A stretch of 58,997 bases of DNA from NCBI GenBank assembly GCA_016223045.1, contig JACRPT010000148.1, positions 1 through 58,997 of the forward strand. Reading direction: 5' to 3'. Source of the stretch: Candidatus Eiseniibacteriota bacterium (GTDB lineage Bacteria > Eisenbacteria > RBG-16-71-46). Shown piece by piece: positions 25,750 through 36,794 of this stretch (position 1 is its first letter; each line of letters opens with the position of its first letter). The notes beneath the pieces were generated by a model. The model was not told where the DNA came from and did not search any database. It saw only the letters and a list, made by a program, of their open reading frames with translations. Position numbers and translations under genes: made by a program.

Positions 25750-26691
25750 CTACGACTTGGTGCGCGCCACGGCAACGACCTCACGGATCGCCTCGCGCAC
25801 CGCCTCGCGCACCTCCGCGGGGAGCTTCTCGGCGCGCCAGCCGCTGCACGTGCCGAGCGCGGCGCGCAAGGTCTCGCACGCGGCCCCGCAGCTGGGGCAG
25901 CTCCTGACGTGCGCCTCGAGTTTCGCGCAGGCGCCGGCGTCAAGCTCGTCCTCGAGGTAGCGGCTCATCACGCGCGCCACATCGGGGCAGCGGCCGGCCT
26001 TCGCCTGCGCGGGCGCCCCGGGCGCGGCCACCGGCAGGTGCGGCGCGAGCGCCTCGCGCAGCGCCACGCGCGCGCGATGGAGGCGCGACTTCACCGCGCG
26101 CTCGCCCAGGCCGAGGATCTTCCCCACCTGCTTCGCGGGCAGGCCCTCCACATCTCGCAGCACCAGCACCTCGCGCTGGGCGGGCGGGAGCGACGCGATG
26201 GCGCGCTCGAGGGTCGCGCGCAGCTCGGCGCGCTCCAGGGCGCGCTGCGGGTCCTCGCCGGGATCGGCCACCTGGAGCGCCGCCGAGCGCCCGGAGCCGC
26301 GCGCGTCGAGCGGCTCGAGGCGCGCGGGCTCGCCGGCCCCGCGCCGGCGGTGGCGCGTGCAGGCGTTCCGGGCCACGGTGTAGGCCCAGGTCGTGAGCGA
26401 AGAGTCGCCACGGAAGTCGCGCAGGGTGCGGGCGAGCGCGGCGAGCGTCACCTGGGCCACGTCCTCGGCGTCGTGCGGGTCGCCACAGAAGCCGCGCCCG
26501 AAGCGGTAGATGGGGCCCGAGAGCAGCTCGAGCAGGCGCGAGAGGGCGCGCCGGTCGCCGGCGCGCGCGGCGGCCAGCAGCCGGCGCTCCTCGGCGCGGG
26601 TCAGCCGGAAGGCGGCGGCCCGCCCGGCCACCCATCGTGACCCCCGCCCTCGAGTCCCTTTTCGTGCCCGGATGCCTCGGGCGCGCGGCAT
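25750..26691 (-). CDS. ECF sigma factor with fused C-terminal zinc-finger (anti-sigma-like) domain
   Basis: 313 residues. Region 2 spans ~40-112 (YRFGRGFCGDPHDAEDVAQVT, TTWAYTVARNACTRHRR). Region 4 spans ~155-212 (LPPAQREVLVLRDVEGLPAK, LGERAVKSRLHRARVALREAL). A linker leads to residues 234-280, where CPDVARVMSRYLEDELDAG followed by HVRSCPSC (His261, Cys265, Cys268) matches the zinc-binding anti-sigma (ZAS/zf-HC2) motif normally encoded by a separate anti-sigma gene. It probably directs RNA polymerase to its own operon and is self-restrained, perhaps by thiol oxidation. The exact start is uncertain: the ATG at 26691 lacks a ribosome binding site and an internal GTG is possible. Confidence 0.85.
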   Translation of the reverse strand: MPRARGIRARKGTRGRGSRWVAGRAAAFRLTRAEERRLLAAARAGDRRALSRLLELLSGPIYRFGRGFCGDPHDAEDVAQVTLAALARTLRDFRGDSSLTTWAYTVARNACTRHRRRGAGEPARLEPLDARGSGRSAALQVADPGEDPQRALERAELRATLERAIASLPPAQREVLVLRDVEGLPAKQVGKILGLGERAVKSRLHRARVALREALAPHLPVAAPGAPAQAKAGRCPDVARVMSRYLEDELDAGACAKLEAHVRSCPSCGAACETLRAALGTCSGWRAEKLPAEVREAVREAIREVVAVARTKS

Positions 26692-26745
26692 GATAGCAGA
26701 GCCGATGCCGACGACCGGACGGTGGGAGCCGGCCCCTTCCCACCG

Positions 26746-26835
26746 GCCCCCGCTCCGCGCTCCGGCCGGACTCGCGCGCGCCGTTCGCGCCGCTCACCAG
26801 CCCCCGCTCCGCGCTCCGGCCGGACTCGCGCGCGC
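26746..26835. repeat. Perfect 36-bp direct repeat, period 54
   Basis: Copies at 26746-26781 and 26800-26835 are identical over 36 bases (start GCCCCCGCTCCGCG, end CTCGCGCGCGC) with an 18-bp spacer. They lie in the gap between the divergent sigma-factor and TolC genes, just before the TolC start. Possible regulator binding sites or a recent duplication. Confidence 0.7.
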
Positions 26836-26854
26836 ACCTCGCGCCCTCCGCCGG

Positions 26855-28195
26855 ATGGCTCCGGCCGCCTTCCTCTTCGCCTTGCTTCCCGCGGCGGCCG
26901 GGGCCGCGCCGTGGACGCTCGAGCGCGTACTCCAGGTGGCGCGCGAGCGCGACCCGCTGGTGCGCGCGGCACATGAGCGCGGCGCGGCGGGCCGCGCGGA
27001 GGGCGCGGTCGCGCTGGCGTCGCTCTCGCCGCGTGCGAGCCTCACGGCCGGCGCCATCCGTGGCGACGACCCCGCGCTGCTCTTCTCGGCCAGGCTCCGC
27101 CAGGGCCGTTTCACCGCCGCCGACTTCGCGCCGCCGTCGCTGAACCAGCCGCCCGCCGCGACCGCGCTCGAGTGGGGCTTCACGGTGGAGCAGCCGTTGT
27201 GGAACGGCGGGGCCGAGGTCATGGCCCCCGGGCTTGCCGCTCATCTCGGGCGTGCGGCTTCCGCCGGCGAGCGCGCGGGTGTCGCCAACGCGCTGCTCTC
27301 CGCGGTCTCGGTGTTCCTCGACGCGGTGCGCGCGGAGGCGGCGCTGCGCGCGGATTCGATCGCGCTCGCGGCGGCCGACGAGGGCGCGCGCGCCGCGGCC
27401 AGTCGCTTCCGCCTCGGCCAGGTGCCGGAGCTCGACACCTTGCGCGCCTCGGCGCACGCGGCCGGGGCGCGTGCCGACTGGCTGGCGCGCCGAAGCGACC
27501 GCGACCTGGCACTGACGCGGCTCTCGCGGCTGGTGGGCGAGCGCGTGGACGCGGGAGCGCTGGAGACACCCGCAGGCGATGACGAAGCGGATGCGGATGC
27601 GCCTGCGCCCGGCGGGGCCGACGGCGCTGAGGGCACCGCTCCCGGCTCCCGCGCCGCGCGCGGCCGCGGCGAGGTCGAGGCCGCCCGCGAGCGTGCCGGG
27701 GCCGAGGGGGTCGCCGCGCGCCGCGCCGGGCTCTCGCTCCTGCCTTCACTCAACGCGCGCGCCGGCGTGAACCAGTACCGCGATCCCGAGGCCGGCGCGT
27801 GGACGCGCCGCTGGAGCGCCGGGCTCGCGCTCGACCTGCCCCTCTGGGACGGCGCGCGGCGCATCGAGGAGTGGCGCGCGGCCCGGGCGCGCGCGCGGGC
27901 CGCCGCGGCCGAGGCCGAGGCACTCGAGCGCGAGCTCGCCGTGGCGGCCGAGGCGGCGGCGGCCGAGCGCGCCGTGGCGTGCGAGCGCCGCGACGCCATG
28001 CGCCGTGCGCGCGACGCGGCTGAGGAAGCGCAGAGACTCGCGCTCGACCGCTACCGCGCGGGGCTCTTGCCGCTCGGCGAGCTGTTGAACGCCGAGGCCG
28101 AGGCGGCACGCGCGCGCCAGGGCCAGATCGCGGCCGAGATCGGAGTGACGCTCGCCCGCTACCACTACCTGCACGCCACTGGAGGACTGCGATGA
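26855..28195 (+). CDS. TolC-family outer membrane efflux protein
   Basis: 446 residues from the ATG that opens directly into a signal peptide (MAPAAFLFALLPAAAGAAP). Two OEP repeats follow: WTLERVLQVARERDPLVRAA and VEQPLWNGG in the first half, YRDPEAGAWTRRWSAGLALDLPLWDG-type strands and ALDRYRAGLLPLGELLNAEAEA in the second, separated by a low-complexity Asp/Ala/Gly loop near 230-265. Forms the trimeric outer-membrane and periplasmic exit duct of an RND pump. In-frame ATGs at 26690 and 26705 would add about 50 residues containing a repeated PPLRAPAGLARA, which is DNA-repeat derived and unlike a signal peptide. The stop overlaps the next start (ATGA). Confidence 0.88.
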   Translation: MAPAAFLFALLPAAAGAAPWTLERVLQVARERDPLVRAAHERGAAGRAEGAVALASLSPRASLTAGAIRGDDPALLFSARLRQGRFTAADFAPPSLNQPPAATALEWGFTVEQPLWNGGAEVMAPGLAAHLGRAASAGERAGVANALLSAVSVFLDAVRAEAALRADSIALAAADEGARAAASRFRLGQVPELDTLRASAHAAGARADWLARRSDRDLALTRLSRLVGERVDAGALETPAGDDEADADAPAPGGADGAEGTAPGSRAARGRGEVEAARERAGAEGVAARRAGLSLLPSLNARAGVNQYRDPEAGAWTRRWSAGLALDLPLWDGARRIEEWRAARARARAAAAEAEALERELAVAAEAAAAERAVACERRDAMRRARDAAEEAQRLALDRYRAGLLPLGELLNAEAEAARARQGQIAAEIGVTLARYHYLHATGGLR

Positions 28196-29399
28196 CCCCG
28201 ATGCACACCCCGGGCCGGCGCCGCGCGAGGGCGGCGCTCGCCTTCTTCACCCCGCGGGCACACGCCGGGCGCCACGCGGCGACGGCATCCGTCTCTCTCG
28301 CCGCGCTGGCTCTCGCCTCCCTCGCCGCGCTGGCGCTCGCCGGCTGCGCGCGGCACGACGCTTCCTCATCTTCCTCCGGCGACGCCGCCGCGCCGGTCGC
28401 GGTCGCCACCTTCACGGTCGGCGGCGCGTCCGCGGGCGCCGAGCTGGTCTTCCCGGGGCGCGTCACGGCGCGCGAGGAGGTGACGCTCACCGCGCGCGTC
28501 GCCGCGCCGCTCACGCGGCTGCCGGTGCGCGAAGGCGGGCGCTTTCGCGCGGGCCAGGCGCTCGCGCTCTTCGATGCGCCCGAGACCCGGCGCGCGACCG
28601 AGGCGGCGCACGAGGCGGTCCGGGCGGCCGCGCTGCGCCGCGACCTCGCACGGCTCCAGGAAGCGCGCATGGAGTCGCTGTTCACCGCGCGCGTCGCCTC
28701 GCAGCGCGAGCGCGAGCTGGCGCAGGCCGAACGCCGGGATGCCGAATCCGAGCACGCGCAGGCGGCCGCAGCCGAGGCGCAGTGGGCCGCGGGCAGCGTC
28801 ATCCCCGCCCCGTTCGCGGGCGTGGTGGTGCGCCGCCGCGTGGACGAGGGCGCCACGGTCGCTCCCGGCACGCCGCTGCTCGATCTGCGCTCGGACGCCG
28901 CGGGCGAGGTCGAGGTGCCGCTGCCCGAGAGCGCGGTCGAGGCGGCGCAGGGCGCACGCGCGTTCGTGCAGGTGGGCGACGGGCCGTGGCGCCAGGCGAA
29001 GCTCGCGCGGCTCGACGGCATGACCGACTACGCGACCCGCACGCGCACCGCGCACCTGGCGCCGCTCGCCGGCGCGGCGCTCGAGCCCGGCGCCTACGCA
29101 CGCGCCCGCTTCGACGTCGCGACGCACGCTCCGGGGAGGACCGCTGCTTCCGCACCGCGCCACGACGACGGATCCTCCCCATCATCGTCCTCGCTGCTCG
29201 TCCCGGCGAAGGCCGTGGTCCGCCGCGGCGCGCTCGCGGGCGTGTTCGTGATCCGCGACGGCGTGGCCGGGCTGCGCTGGCTGAGATTGGGGCGCGCGGG
29301 CGGCGACTCGGTCGAGGTGCTCGCCGGCCTGTGGGCGGGCGAGCAGGTGGCGCTCGCGCCGGGCGCGCTGTCCGACGGGCTCAGGGTCCGGGTCGCGCG

Positions 29400-29403
<4 letters not shown>
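28192..29403 (+). CDS. RND efflux periplasmic adaptor (membrane fusion protein), lipoprotein
   Basis: 403 residues. A long N-terminus ends in lipobox ALAGC (Cys52). Beta-barrel and lipoyl segments follow: FPGRVTAREEVTLTARVAAP, LPVREGGRFRAGQALALFD, then an alpha-hairpin (ARLQEARMESLF ... AQAERRDAESEHAQA), then SVIPAPFAGVVVRRRVDEGA and TPLLDLRSDA. It ends with the membrane-proximal domain LVPAKAVVRRGALAGVFVI. It links the inner-membrane pump to TolC. Overlaps both neighbours by 4 nt (ATGA), so the three proteins are made together. Confidence 0.92.
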
Positions 29404-32585
<3,182 letters not shown>

Positions 32586-32704
32586 AGCTGGTGACGATCG
32601 TGGCCGGCGCCGCGCGGCGCAGGAGCCCGGGCGGCACCGTCACGCGACTGCTCATGCTGCCGGTCGAACGGCAGGCGCAACCCACCCCCACCGGAGGACG
32701 ACAC

Positions 32705-32896
32705 ATGACTGTCAACGAAGGCCTGCGGGCCGCCGCGGGCACGTTCATCCTGCTCTCGGTCGCGCTCGGCATCTGGGTGAACCCCTGGTTCTTCGCCTTC
32801 ACCGCGTTCGTCGGGCTGAACCTGCTCCAGTCGGCGTTCTCGCGCTGGTGCCCGATGATGTGGGTGCTGGGCAAGGCCGGCTGCCGGGCGGACTGA
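32705..32896 (+). CDS. DUF2892 small inner-membrane protein (YgaP-like)
   Basis: 63 residues: MTVNEGLRAAAGTFILLSVALG, WFFAFTAFVGLNLLQSAFS and CPMMWVLGKAGC. This is the two-helix DUF2892 module that also forms the membrane anchor of rhodanese YgaP. GGAGG lies 7 nt before the ATG, which decides this start over an in-frame ATG at 32582 that overlaps the permease stop. Probably transcribed with the efflux operon; function unknown. Confidence 0.82.
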   Translation: MTVNEGLRAAAGTFILLSVALGIWVNPWFFAFTAFVGLNLLQSAFSRWCPMMWVLGKAGCRAD

Positions 32897-32963
32897 GCGG
32901 GCGCACCGGCGCAGCCGGCGGTCCTCTTTGGCACTTGCCGCCGGCGCTCCTCCCGGCGAGAGT

Positions 32964-33006
32964 GACCCCGAACGAGCGCCCCCGCACGGGGAGCGCCGTC
33001 GGGGTC
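32964..33006 (+). terminator. Hairpin terminator of the efflux operon
   Basis: Outer arms GACCCCGA (32964-32971) and TCGGGGTC (32999-33006) enclose an inner GCGC-CCCC/GGGG-GCGC stem. It lies 68 nt after the DUF2892 stop, before the SPFH gene. Confidence 0.6.
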
Positions 33007-33028
33007 GTTCCGCTCTGAGGAGGTCGCC

Positions 33029-33808
33029 ATGAAGCGCTGGCTCCTGTTGCTCGCGGTCGCCGCACTCGCGTCCGGCTGCGCCGCCGTACCCGCCGGGCAC
33101 GTCGGCGTGCTCGAGAGTTTCGGTGCGGTCTACAAGGACACGTGGAGCCCGGGGATCCATGCCTGGGGTCCGTGGTTCGGGGTGCACCGCATCAACTGCC
33201 GCACCCTGCAGGCGGAGGAGAGGACCTCGACGCCCACCAGCGAAGGGCGGGTCGTCGGACTCGACGTCAGCATCGTCTACCATGTGCAGCCCGAGATGGC
33301 GAAGGAGGTCTACGCCCGCTACGGCGGCGTGGACGGTCTCACCCAGAACGTGCTGCTGCCGGAGTTCCGCTCGTCGGTGCGCGACGTCACCGCCGCGTTC
33401 ATGACCTCGGACCTCTACTCGGGCAAGCGCGACGAGGTCACGCTGCGCATGAACGAGGAGATGCGCAAGCGCCTCGCCGGCCGCGGCATCGAGGTGGAGG
33501 CCGTGCTGCTCAGGAACATCACGCTCCCCGAGCAGGTCGCGAATGCGGTGCAGGCCAAGCTCGCCGCCGACCAGCAGGCGCAGCAGATGGAGTTCGTGCT
33601 GCGCAAGGAGTCGAAGGAGGCGGAGCGCAAGCGCATCGAGGCCCAGGGCATCGCCGACTTCCAGCGCATCGTGAGCTCGGGCATCAACGAGCAGCTCCTG
33701 AGGTGGAAGGGCATCGAGGCCACCACCAAGCTCGCCGAATCCGCGAACGCGAAGATCGTGGTGATCGGCGCCGGCAAGGACGGGCTGCCGCTCATCCTGA
33801 ACCAGTAG
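33029..33808 (+). CDS. SPFH/band 7 (prohibitin-like) lipoprotein
   Basis: 259 residues. Lipobox LASGC (Cys17), so anchored to a membrane from the outside rather than by the usual transmembrane helix. SPFH core: VPAGHVGVLESFGAVYKDTW, PGIHAWGPWF, VGLDVSIVYHVQPEMAKEVY and FRSSVRDVTAAF. A long helix follows (QAKLAADQQAQQMEFVLRKE). Prohibitin-like proteins form large rings that organise membranes or restrain proteases. GAGGAGG lies 6 nt before the ATG. Monocistronic. Confidence 0.9.
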   Translation: MKRWLLLLAVAALASGCAAVPAGHVGVLESFGAVYKDTWSPGIHAWGPWFGVHRINCRTLQAEERTSTPTSEGRVVGLDVSIVYHVQPEMAKEVYARYGGVDGLTQNVLLPEFRSSVRDVTAAFMTSDLYSGKRDEVTLRMNEEMRKRLAGRGIEVEAVLLRNITLPEQVANAVQAKLAADQQAQQMEFVLRKESKEAERKRIEAQGIADFQRIVSSGINEQLLRWKGIEATTKLAESANAKIVVIGAGKDGLPLILNQ

Positions 33809-33868
33809 GTTCCGCGTCGAGGATCGTGCCTGGGCGGGACCGGCCAGATCATCCCGGCCGCGCGGCCA

Positions 33869-35113
33869 TCAGGGCCGGGACCGGCTCGGCTGCTGGCGCC
33901 CCGGCACGTCGAGCGCGACGCGCGCCACCTCCGCGCGCCGCGGGTACCACGCGGGCAGGTGGTGGTAGTCGGCGTTGGCGTCGCTGATGCGCACGTTGAG
34001 CGCGCGCGCGACCAGCCGATACGCCCCGTGCGGCATGCGGAAGCGCAGCGTCGCCGTGGTCGCTCCGCCTGGCGCCAGGCGGTTGTCGGAGAGCTTCCGC
34101 ACGACCGGGTACCACTGGTAGCGCTGTGCGATCACCAGCTCCGAGCGGGCGAGCGGGTCGCCGGCGGCCGAGAGCGCGGCCAGCTCGACCCGCACCTCAC
34201 GCTCGGGGTCGCCGGTCGGCAGGCGGTGGCCGGCGTGCGAGTTCACGACGCGCACGCGCCAGGTCGCCGCGGCGCCCGGCGCGGCGCGTGGCGCGGGGTC
34301 GGGTCGCAGCTCCACGCCCGGCGGCAGCCGGGCCGCCAGCGAGTCCCACAGCGCGGGCGCGGCCTCGCGGCCCTTCTTCAGGTGGCTCCCGATCCAGCCG
34401 TGGGACGCGGTGCGGCGCGCCGGGCCGCCCGGGGCGAGCGGGCGGGTCGCGGGCGGCATGTGGCAGTCCTGGCAGGGCGCGCCGCGCGCGGCCCAGGGTC
34501 CCGCCTGCCACTCCTCGCCGGTCTGGAAGGTGCAGATGAAGTTCTTCCCGGGATAGGACTGCACCGCCTGGTGGCAGCGCAGGCACAGCGCTGGGCTGCG
34601 GAACTCCGCGCTGTAGCGCGTGGCGTGCGGCGCGCGCACGTCGCGGAACGGTCCCTCGACCGCGCCGTCGCGCACGTGGCACGCCGCGCAGGTGATGGCC
34701 TCCTCCTGGAGCGCGCGGACGAAGCCCGGGTTCACGCGCTTCACCGGCCGCTCGACGTCGCCGCCCTCGAGGCCCGTGACCAGCGAGTCGAGCTGGTTCA
34801 CGAGCGGCGTGTGGCAGTTGACGCACAGCCACGCGACGCCCGGCTGCTTGCGCATCTCGCCCTGGAACTGGGGATCCACCCAGGCCTGCGCGTGGACCGA
34901 CTGCTGCCACTCGCGGTAGACCGCGACGTGGCAGCCGCCGCACTCGCGCGCCGAGAGGCTCTTGAGCCCCACCGGGACGCGCTGCGCGGGGAACGGGCGC
35001 TCGAAGAGGGGTCGCGTGGCGTAGAAGTCCGCCTCCGTCCCCGCCCGGGCCGTGGCTGCGCCGGGTATCACCAGCGCGAGCATCCAGGTCGCGGGCCATC
35101 CCGCCTTCGGCAC
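33869..35113 (-). CDS. Pentahaem c-type cytochrome (cytochrome c554-like)
   Basis: 414 residues from GTG at 35113, chosen because GGAGGAC lies 5 nt upstream and the residues that follow (MLALVIPGAATARA) give a signal peptide. Five CxxCH haem sites: CGGCH, CVNCH, CAACH, CLRCH and CQDCH, all within ~60-215. Surrounding phrases (HVAVYREWQQSVHAQAW) are typical of the c554/hydroxylamine-oxidoreductase-type fold. The C-terminal ~170 residues form a beta-sandwich (VRVVNSHAGHRLPTGDPERE) seen in related cytochromes. Periplasmic electron carrier or reductase; the partner is not in the window. Confidence 0.88.
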   Translation of the reverse strand: MPKAGWPATWMLALVIPGAATARAGTEADFYATRPLFERPFPAQRVPVGLKSLSARECGGCHVAVYREWQQSVHAQAWVDPQFQGEMRKQPGVAWLCVNCHTPLVNQLDSLVTGLEGGDVERPVKRVNPGFVRALQEEAITCAACHVRDGAVEGPFRDVRAPHATRYSAEFRSPALCLRCHQAVQSYPGKNFICTFQTGEEWQAGPWAARGAPCQDCHMPPATRPLAPGGPARRTASHGWIGSHLKKGREAAPALWDSLAARLPPGVELRPDPAPRAAPGAAATWRVRVVNSHAGHRLPTGDPEREVRVELAALSAAGDPLARSELVIAQRYQWYPVVRKLSDNRLAPGGATTATLRFRMPHGAYRLVARALNVRISDANADYHHLPAWYPRRAEVARVALDVPGRQQPSRSRP

Positions 35114-35227
35114 GGCGTCCTCCATCCCCGGCGCTGGGAGCGCGGCCGCGGGCGCCGGGAGGCCCGCCGCCGCGTAGGGTAGTATCGCGGCGAGGCTTCG
35201 ACAACGTCCCCCACCGAGGAGGTCGAG

Positions 35228-35788
35228 ATGGGCCGTTCCTTCCACCGTCATGCCGTGCACCGCGCCGCGCCCGCGCTCGTCGCAGCCCTCGCGCTGGCCG
35301 CCACCATCGCCGCGGCCCCGCCGAAGCCGCCGCCCGGGAACCTGCTCAACGCCTGCGTGCCGGTCAGCGGGGTCGTCACCTCCGGGCAGCCGGAGCAGCA
35401 GGCGTTCTCCGCGTTGCGCAGGGCCGGCTACCGCAGAGTCATCGACCTGCGCCTCGCGCGGGAGGACCGCGGCTACGACGAACCGGCGGCGGCGAAGCGC
35501 GCGGGGCTCGCGTACGTGAACGTGCCCATCGACCCCGTGACGCTCGGCGACCTCGAGTTCACGGCGGTGCGCGTGCTGCTCCAGGACCCGAAGCGCGGGC
35601 CGGTCCTCGTCCACTGCGCGACCGCGAACCGGGTCGGCGCGGTGCTGATCCCCTGGCTCGTCCTCGACCGCGGCCGGTCGGAGGACGAGGCCCTGGCGAT
35701 CGCGCAACGCGTCGGCCTCCACAGCGAGCCGATGAAGCAGAAGGCGCTCGACTACGTGCGGCGGGAGAAGGCGGGGCCCGGACGCTGA
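35228..35788 (+). CDS. Secreted dual-specificity phosphatase-like protein (HCx5R)
   Basis: 186 residues. Signal peptide (APALVAALALAATIAAA), then a tyrosine/dual-specificity phosphatase fold: VTSGQPEQQAFSALRRAGYR, VIDLRLAREDRGYDEPAAAK, and the active loop VHCATANRVGA. Relatives are annotated as beta-lactamase hydrolase-like or sulfur transferase-like phosphatases. Cys and Arg of the loop are both present, so it may be active. GGAGG lies 5-6 nt before the ATG. It is divergent from the cytochrome gene. Confidence 0.8.
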   Translation: MGRSFHRHAVHRAAPALVAALALAATIAAAPPKPPPGNLLNACVPVSGVVTSGQPEQQAFSALRRAGYRRVIDLRLAREDRGYDEPAAAKRAGLAYVNVPIDPVTLGDLEFTAVRVLLQDPKRGPVLVHCATANRVGAVLIPWLVLDRGRSEDEALAIAQRVGLHSEPMKQKALDYVRREKAGPGR

Positions 35789-35888
35789 CGGGCGGGTCGC
35801 CCGCGCACGGGAGCCGGCGAAAGGCCGCTGCTCAGGGCGGGTCCACCCCGCCGCGCGGGACGGCCGAGCGTCACCGCCGGCGGCCCGT

Positions 35889-35917
35889 TTGACGCGAGCC
35901 GGCCGCTCTCCTACATT
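35889..35917 (+). promoter_or_regulatory. Sigma70-type promoter of the arsenic operon
   Basis: -35 TTGACG (35889-35894), spacer of exactly 17 nt, -10 TACATT (35912-35917). The -10 overlaps the ArsR-type palindrome, as expected for a repressed ars promoter. Predicted transcript start ~35924, 23 nt before arsR. Confidence 0.6.
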
Positions 35918-35935
35918 TCGCCACATGACGAAATG
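35914..35935. promoter_or_regulatory. ArsR operator candidate
   Basis: Inverted repeat CATTTCG-8 nt-CGAAATG, placed over the -10 element and transcript start of arsR. Size and position fit an ArsR/SmtB dimer site; binding by this ArsR is inferred. Confidence 0.6.
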
Positions 35936-35946
35936 GCGGAACGGCC

Positions 35947-36336
35947 ATGCTCCATGAGCTGGAGGCCGCGCTCAAGGCGGCCGGGGATCCCACGCGCGCG
36001 CGCATCCTCAAGCTGCTCGAAGACGGCGAGCTGTGCGTCTGCCAGGTGCAGGCCGTGCTCGGGCTCGCGCCCTCGACGGTCTCCAAGCACCTCGCGCTGC
36101 TCAAGGCCGCGGGGCTGGTGGCCGACCGGCGCGAGGGGCGCTGGATCCACTACGCGCTCGCGGCGGGTGACCGCAATCCCTACGCGCGCGACGTGCTCGA
36201 CCTGCTGCGGGCGTCGCTCGACCGCGAGCCGCGCGTGGTGAAGGACCGGCGCCGGCTGCGGGAGGTGAAGAGCGTCCCGGTGGACGCCCTCTGCGCACTG
36301 CCGCCGGCGCGCCGCAGGAGGCCCCGCCGTGCCTGA
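35947..36336 (+). CDS. arsR: ArsR family arsenite-responsive repressor
   Basis: 129 residues. Winged helix with DPTRARILKLLEDGELCVCQ, whose Cys30-Val-Cys32 is the arsenite-binding pair of ArsR, and the recognition helix LAPSTVSKHLALLKAAGLV. Represses its own operon until As(III) binds. The C-terminus is basic (RRRRPRRA). It overlaps arsC by 8 nt. No strong ribosome binding site; GGCGGAACGG is nearest. Confidence 0.93.
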   Translation: MLHELEAALKAAGDPTRARILKLLEDGELCVCQVQAVLGLAPSTVSKHLALLKAAGLVADRREGRWIHYALAAGDRNPYARDVLDLLRASLDREPRVVKDRRRLREVKSVPVDALCALPPARRRRPRRA

Positions 36337-36766
36337 GCGCCTCCCCCGCCTGCTCTTCGTCTGCGTCGAGAACTCCTGCCGCTCGCAGATGGCGGAGGGC
36401 TTCGCGCGCGCCCTCGGCGCGGACCGCATCGCCCCGTACAGCGCGGGCTCGCGCCCTTCGGGCACGGTCCATCCGAAGGCCGTGCGCTTCATGGCCGAGA
36501 AGGGCGTGGACCTCTCCGGCCACCGCTCGAAGGGGCTCGACGCGCTGCCCGCCGGCGTCAGGTGGGACTGGATCGTGACCATGGGCTGCGGCGACGCCTG
36601 CCCGCACCTGCCGGCGCGCCACCGGCTGGACTGGGACCTGCCCGACCCGAAGGCGATGGACGACGACGATTTCCGCGCGGTGCGCGACCGCATCGAGGCC
36701 GACGTGCGGGGGCTCATCGACGGACTGGCACGGCCCGCCACCGCCGGGCCGGGGCACGAGCGATGA
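36329..36766 (+). CDS. arsC: Arsenate reductase, low-molecular-weight phosphatase (thioredoxin-coupled) type
   Basis: 145 residues, GTG start inside arsR. Active loop CVENSCR (Cys12-x5-Arg18), resolving cysteines in TMGCGDACP, and the general acid Asp in LPDPK. This is the thioredoxin-linked class of arsenate reductase, which converts As(V) to As(III) for export by the following Acr3. The [20 protein letters not shown] segment is typical of the class. Confidence 0.93.
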   Translation: MPERLPRLLFVCVENSCRSQMAEGFARALGADRIAPYSAGSRPSGTVHPKAVRFMAEKGVDLSGHRSKGLDALPAGVRWDWIVTMGCGDACPHLPARHRLDWDLPDPKAMDDDDFRAVRDRIEADVRGLIDGLARPATAGPGHER

Positions 36767-36794
36767 CGCGGGACACCCCATCGAAAGGCGCGCC

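Noticed and set aside
26690-26854. N-terminal extension of the TolC protein from an upstream ATG
   Set aside because: It would translate the 36-bp DNA repeats into a repeated PPLRAPAGLARA and remove the signal peptide from the N-terminus.
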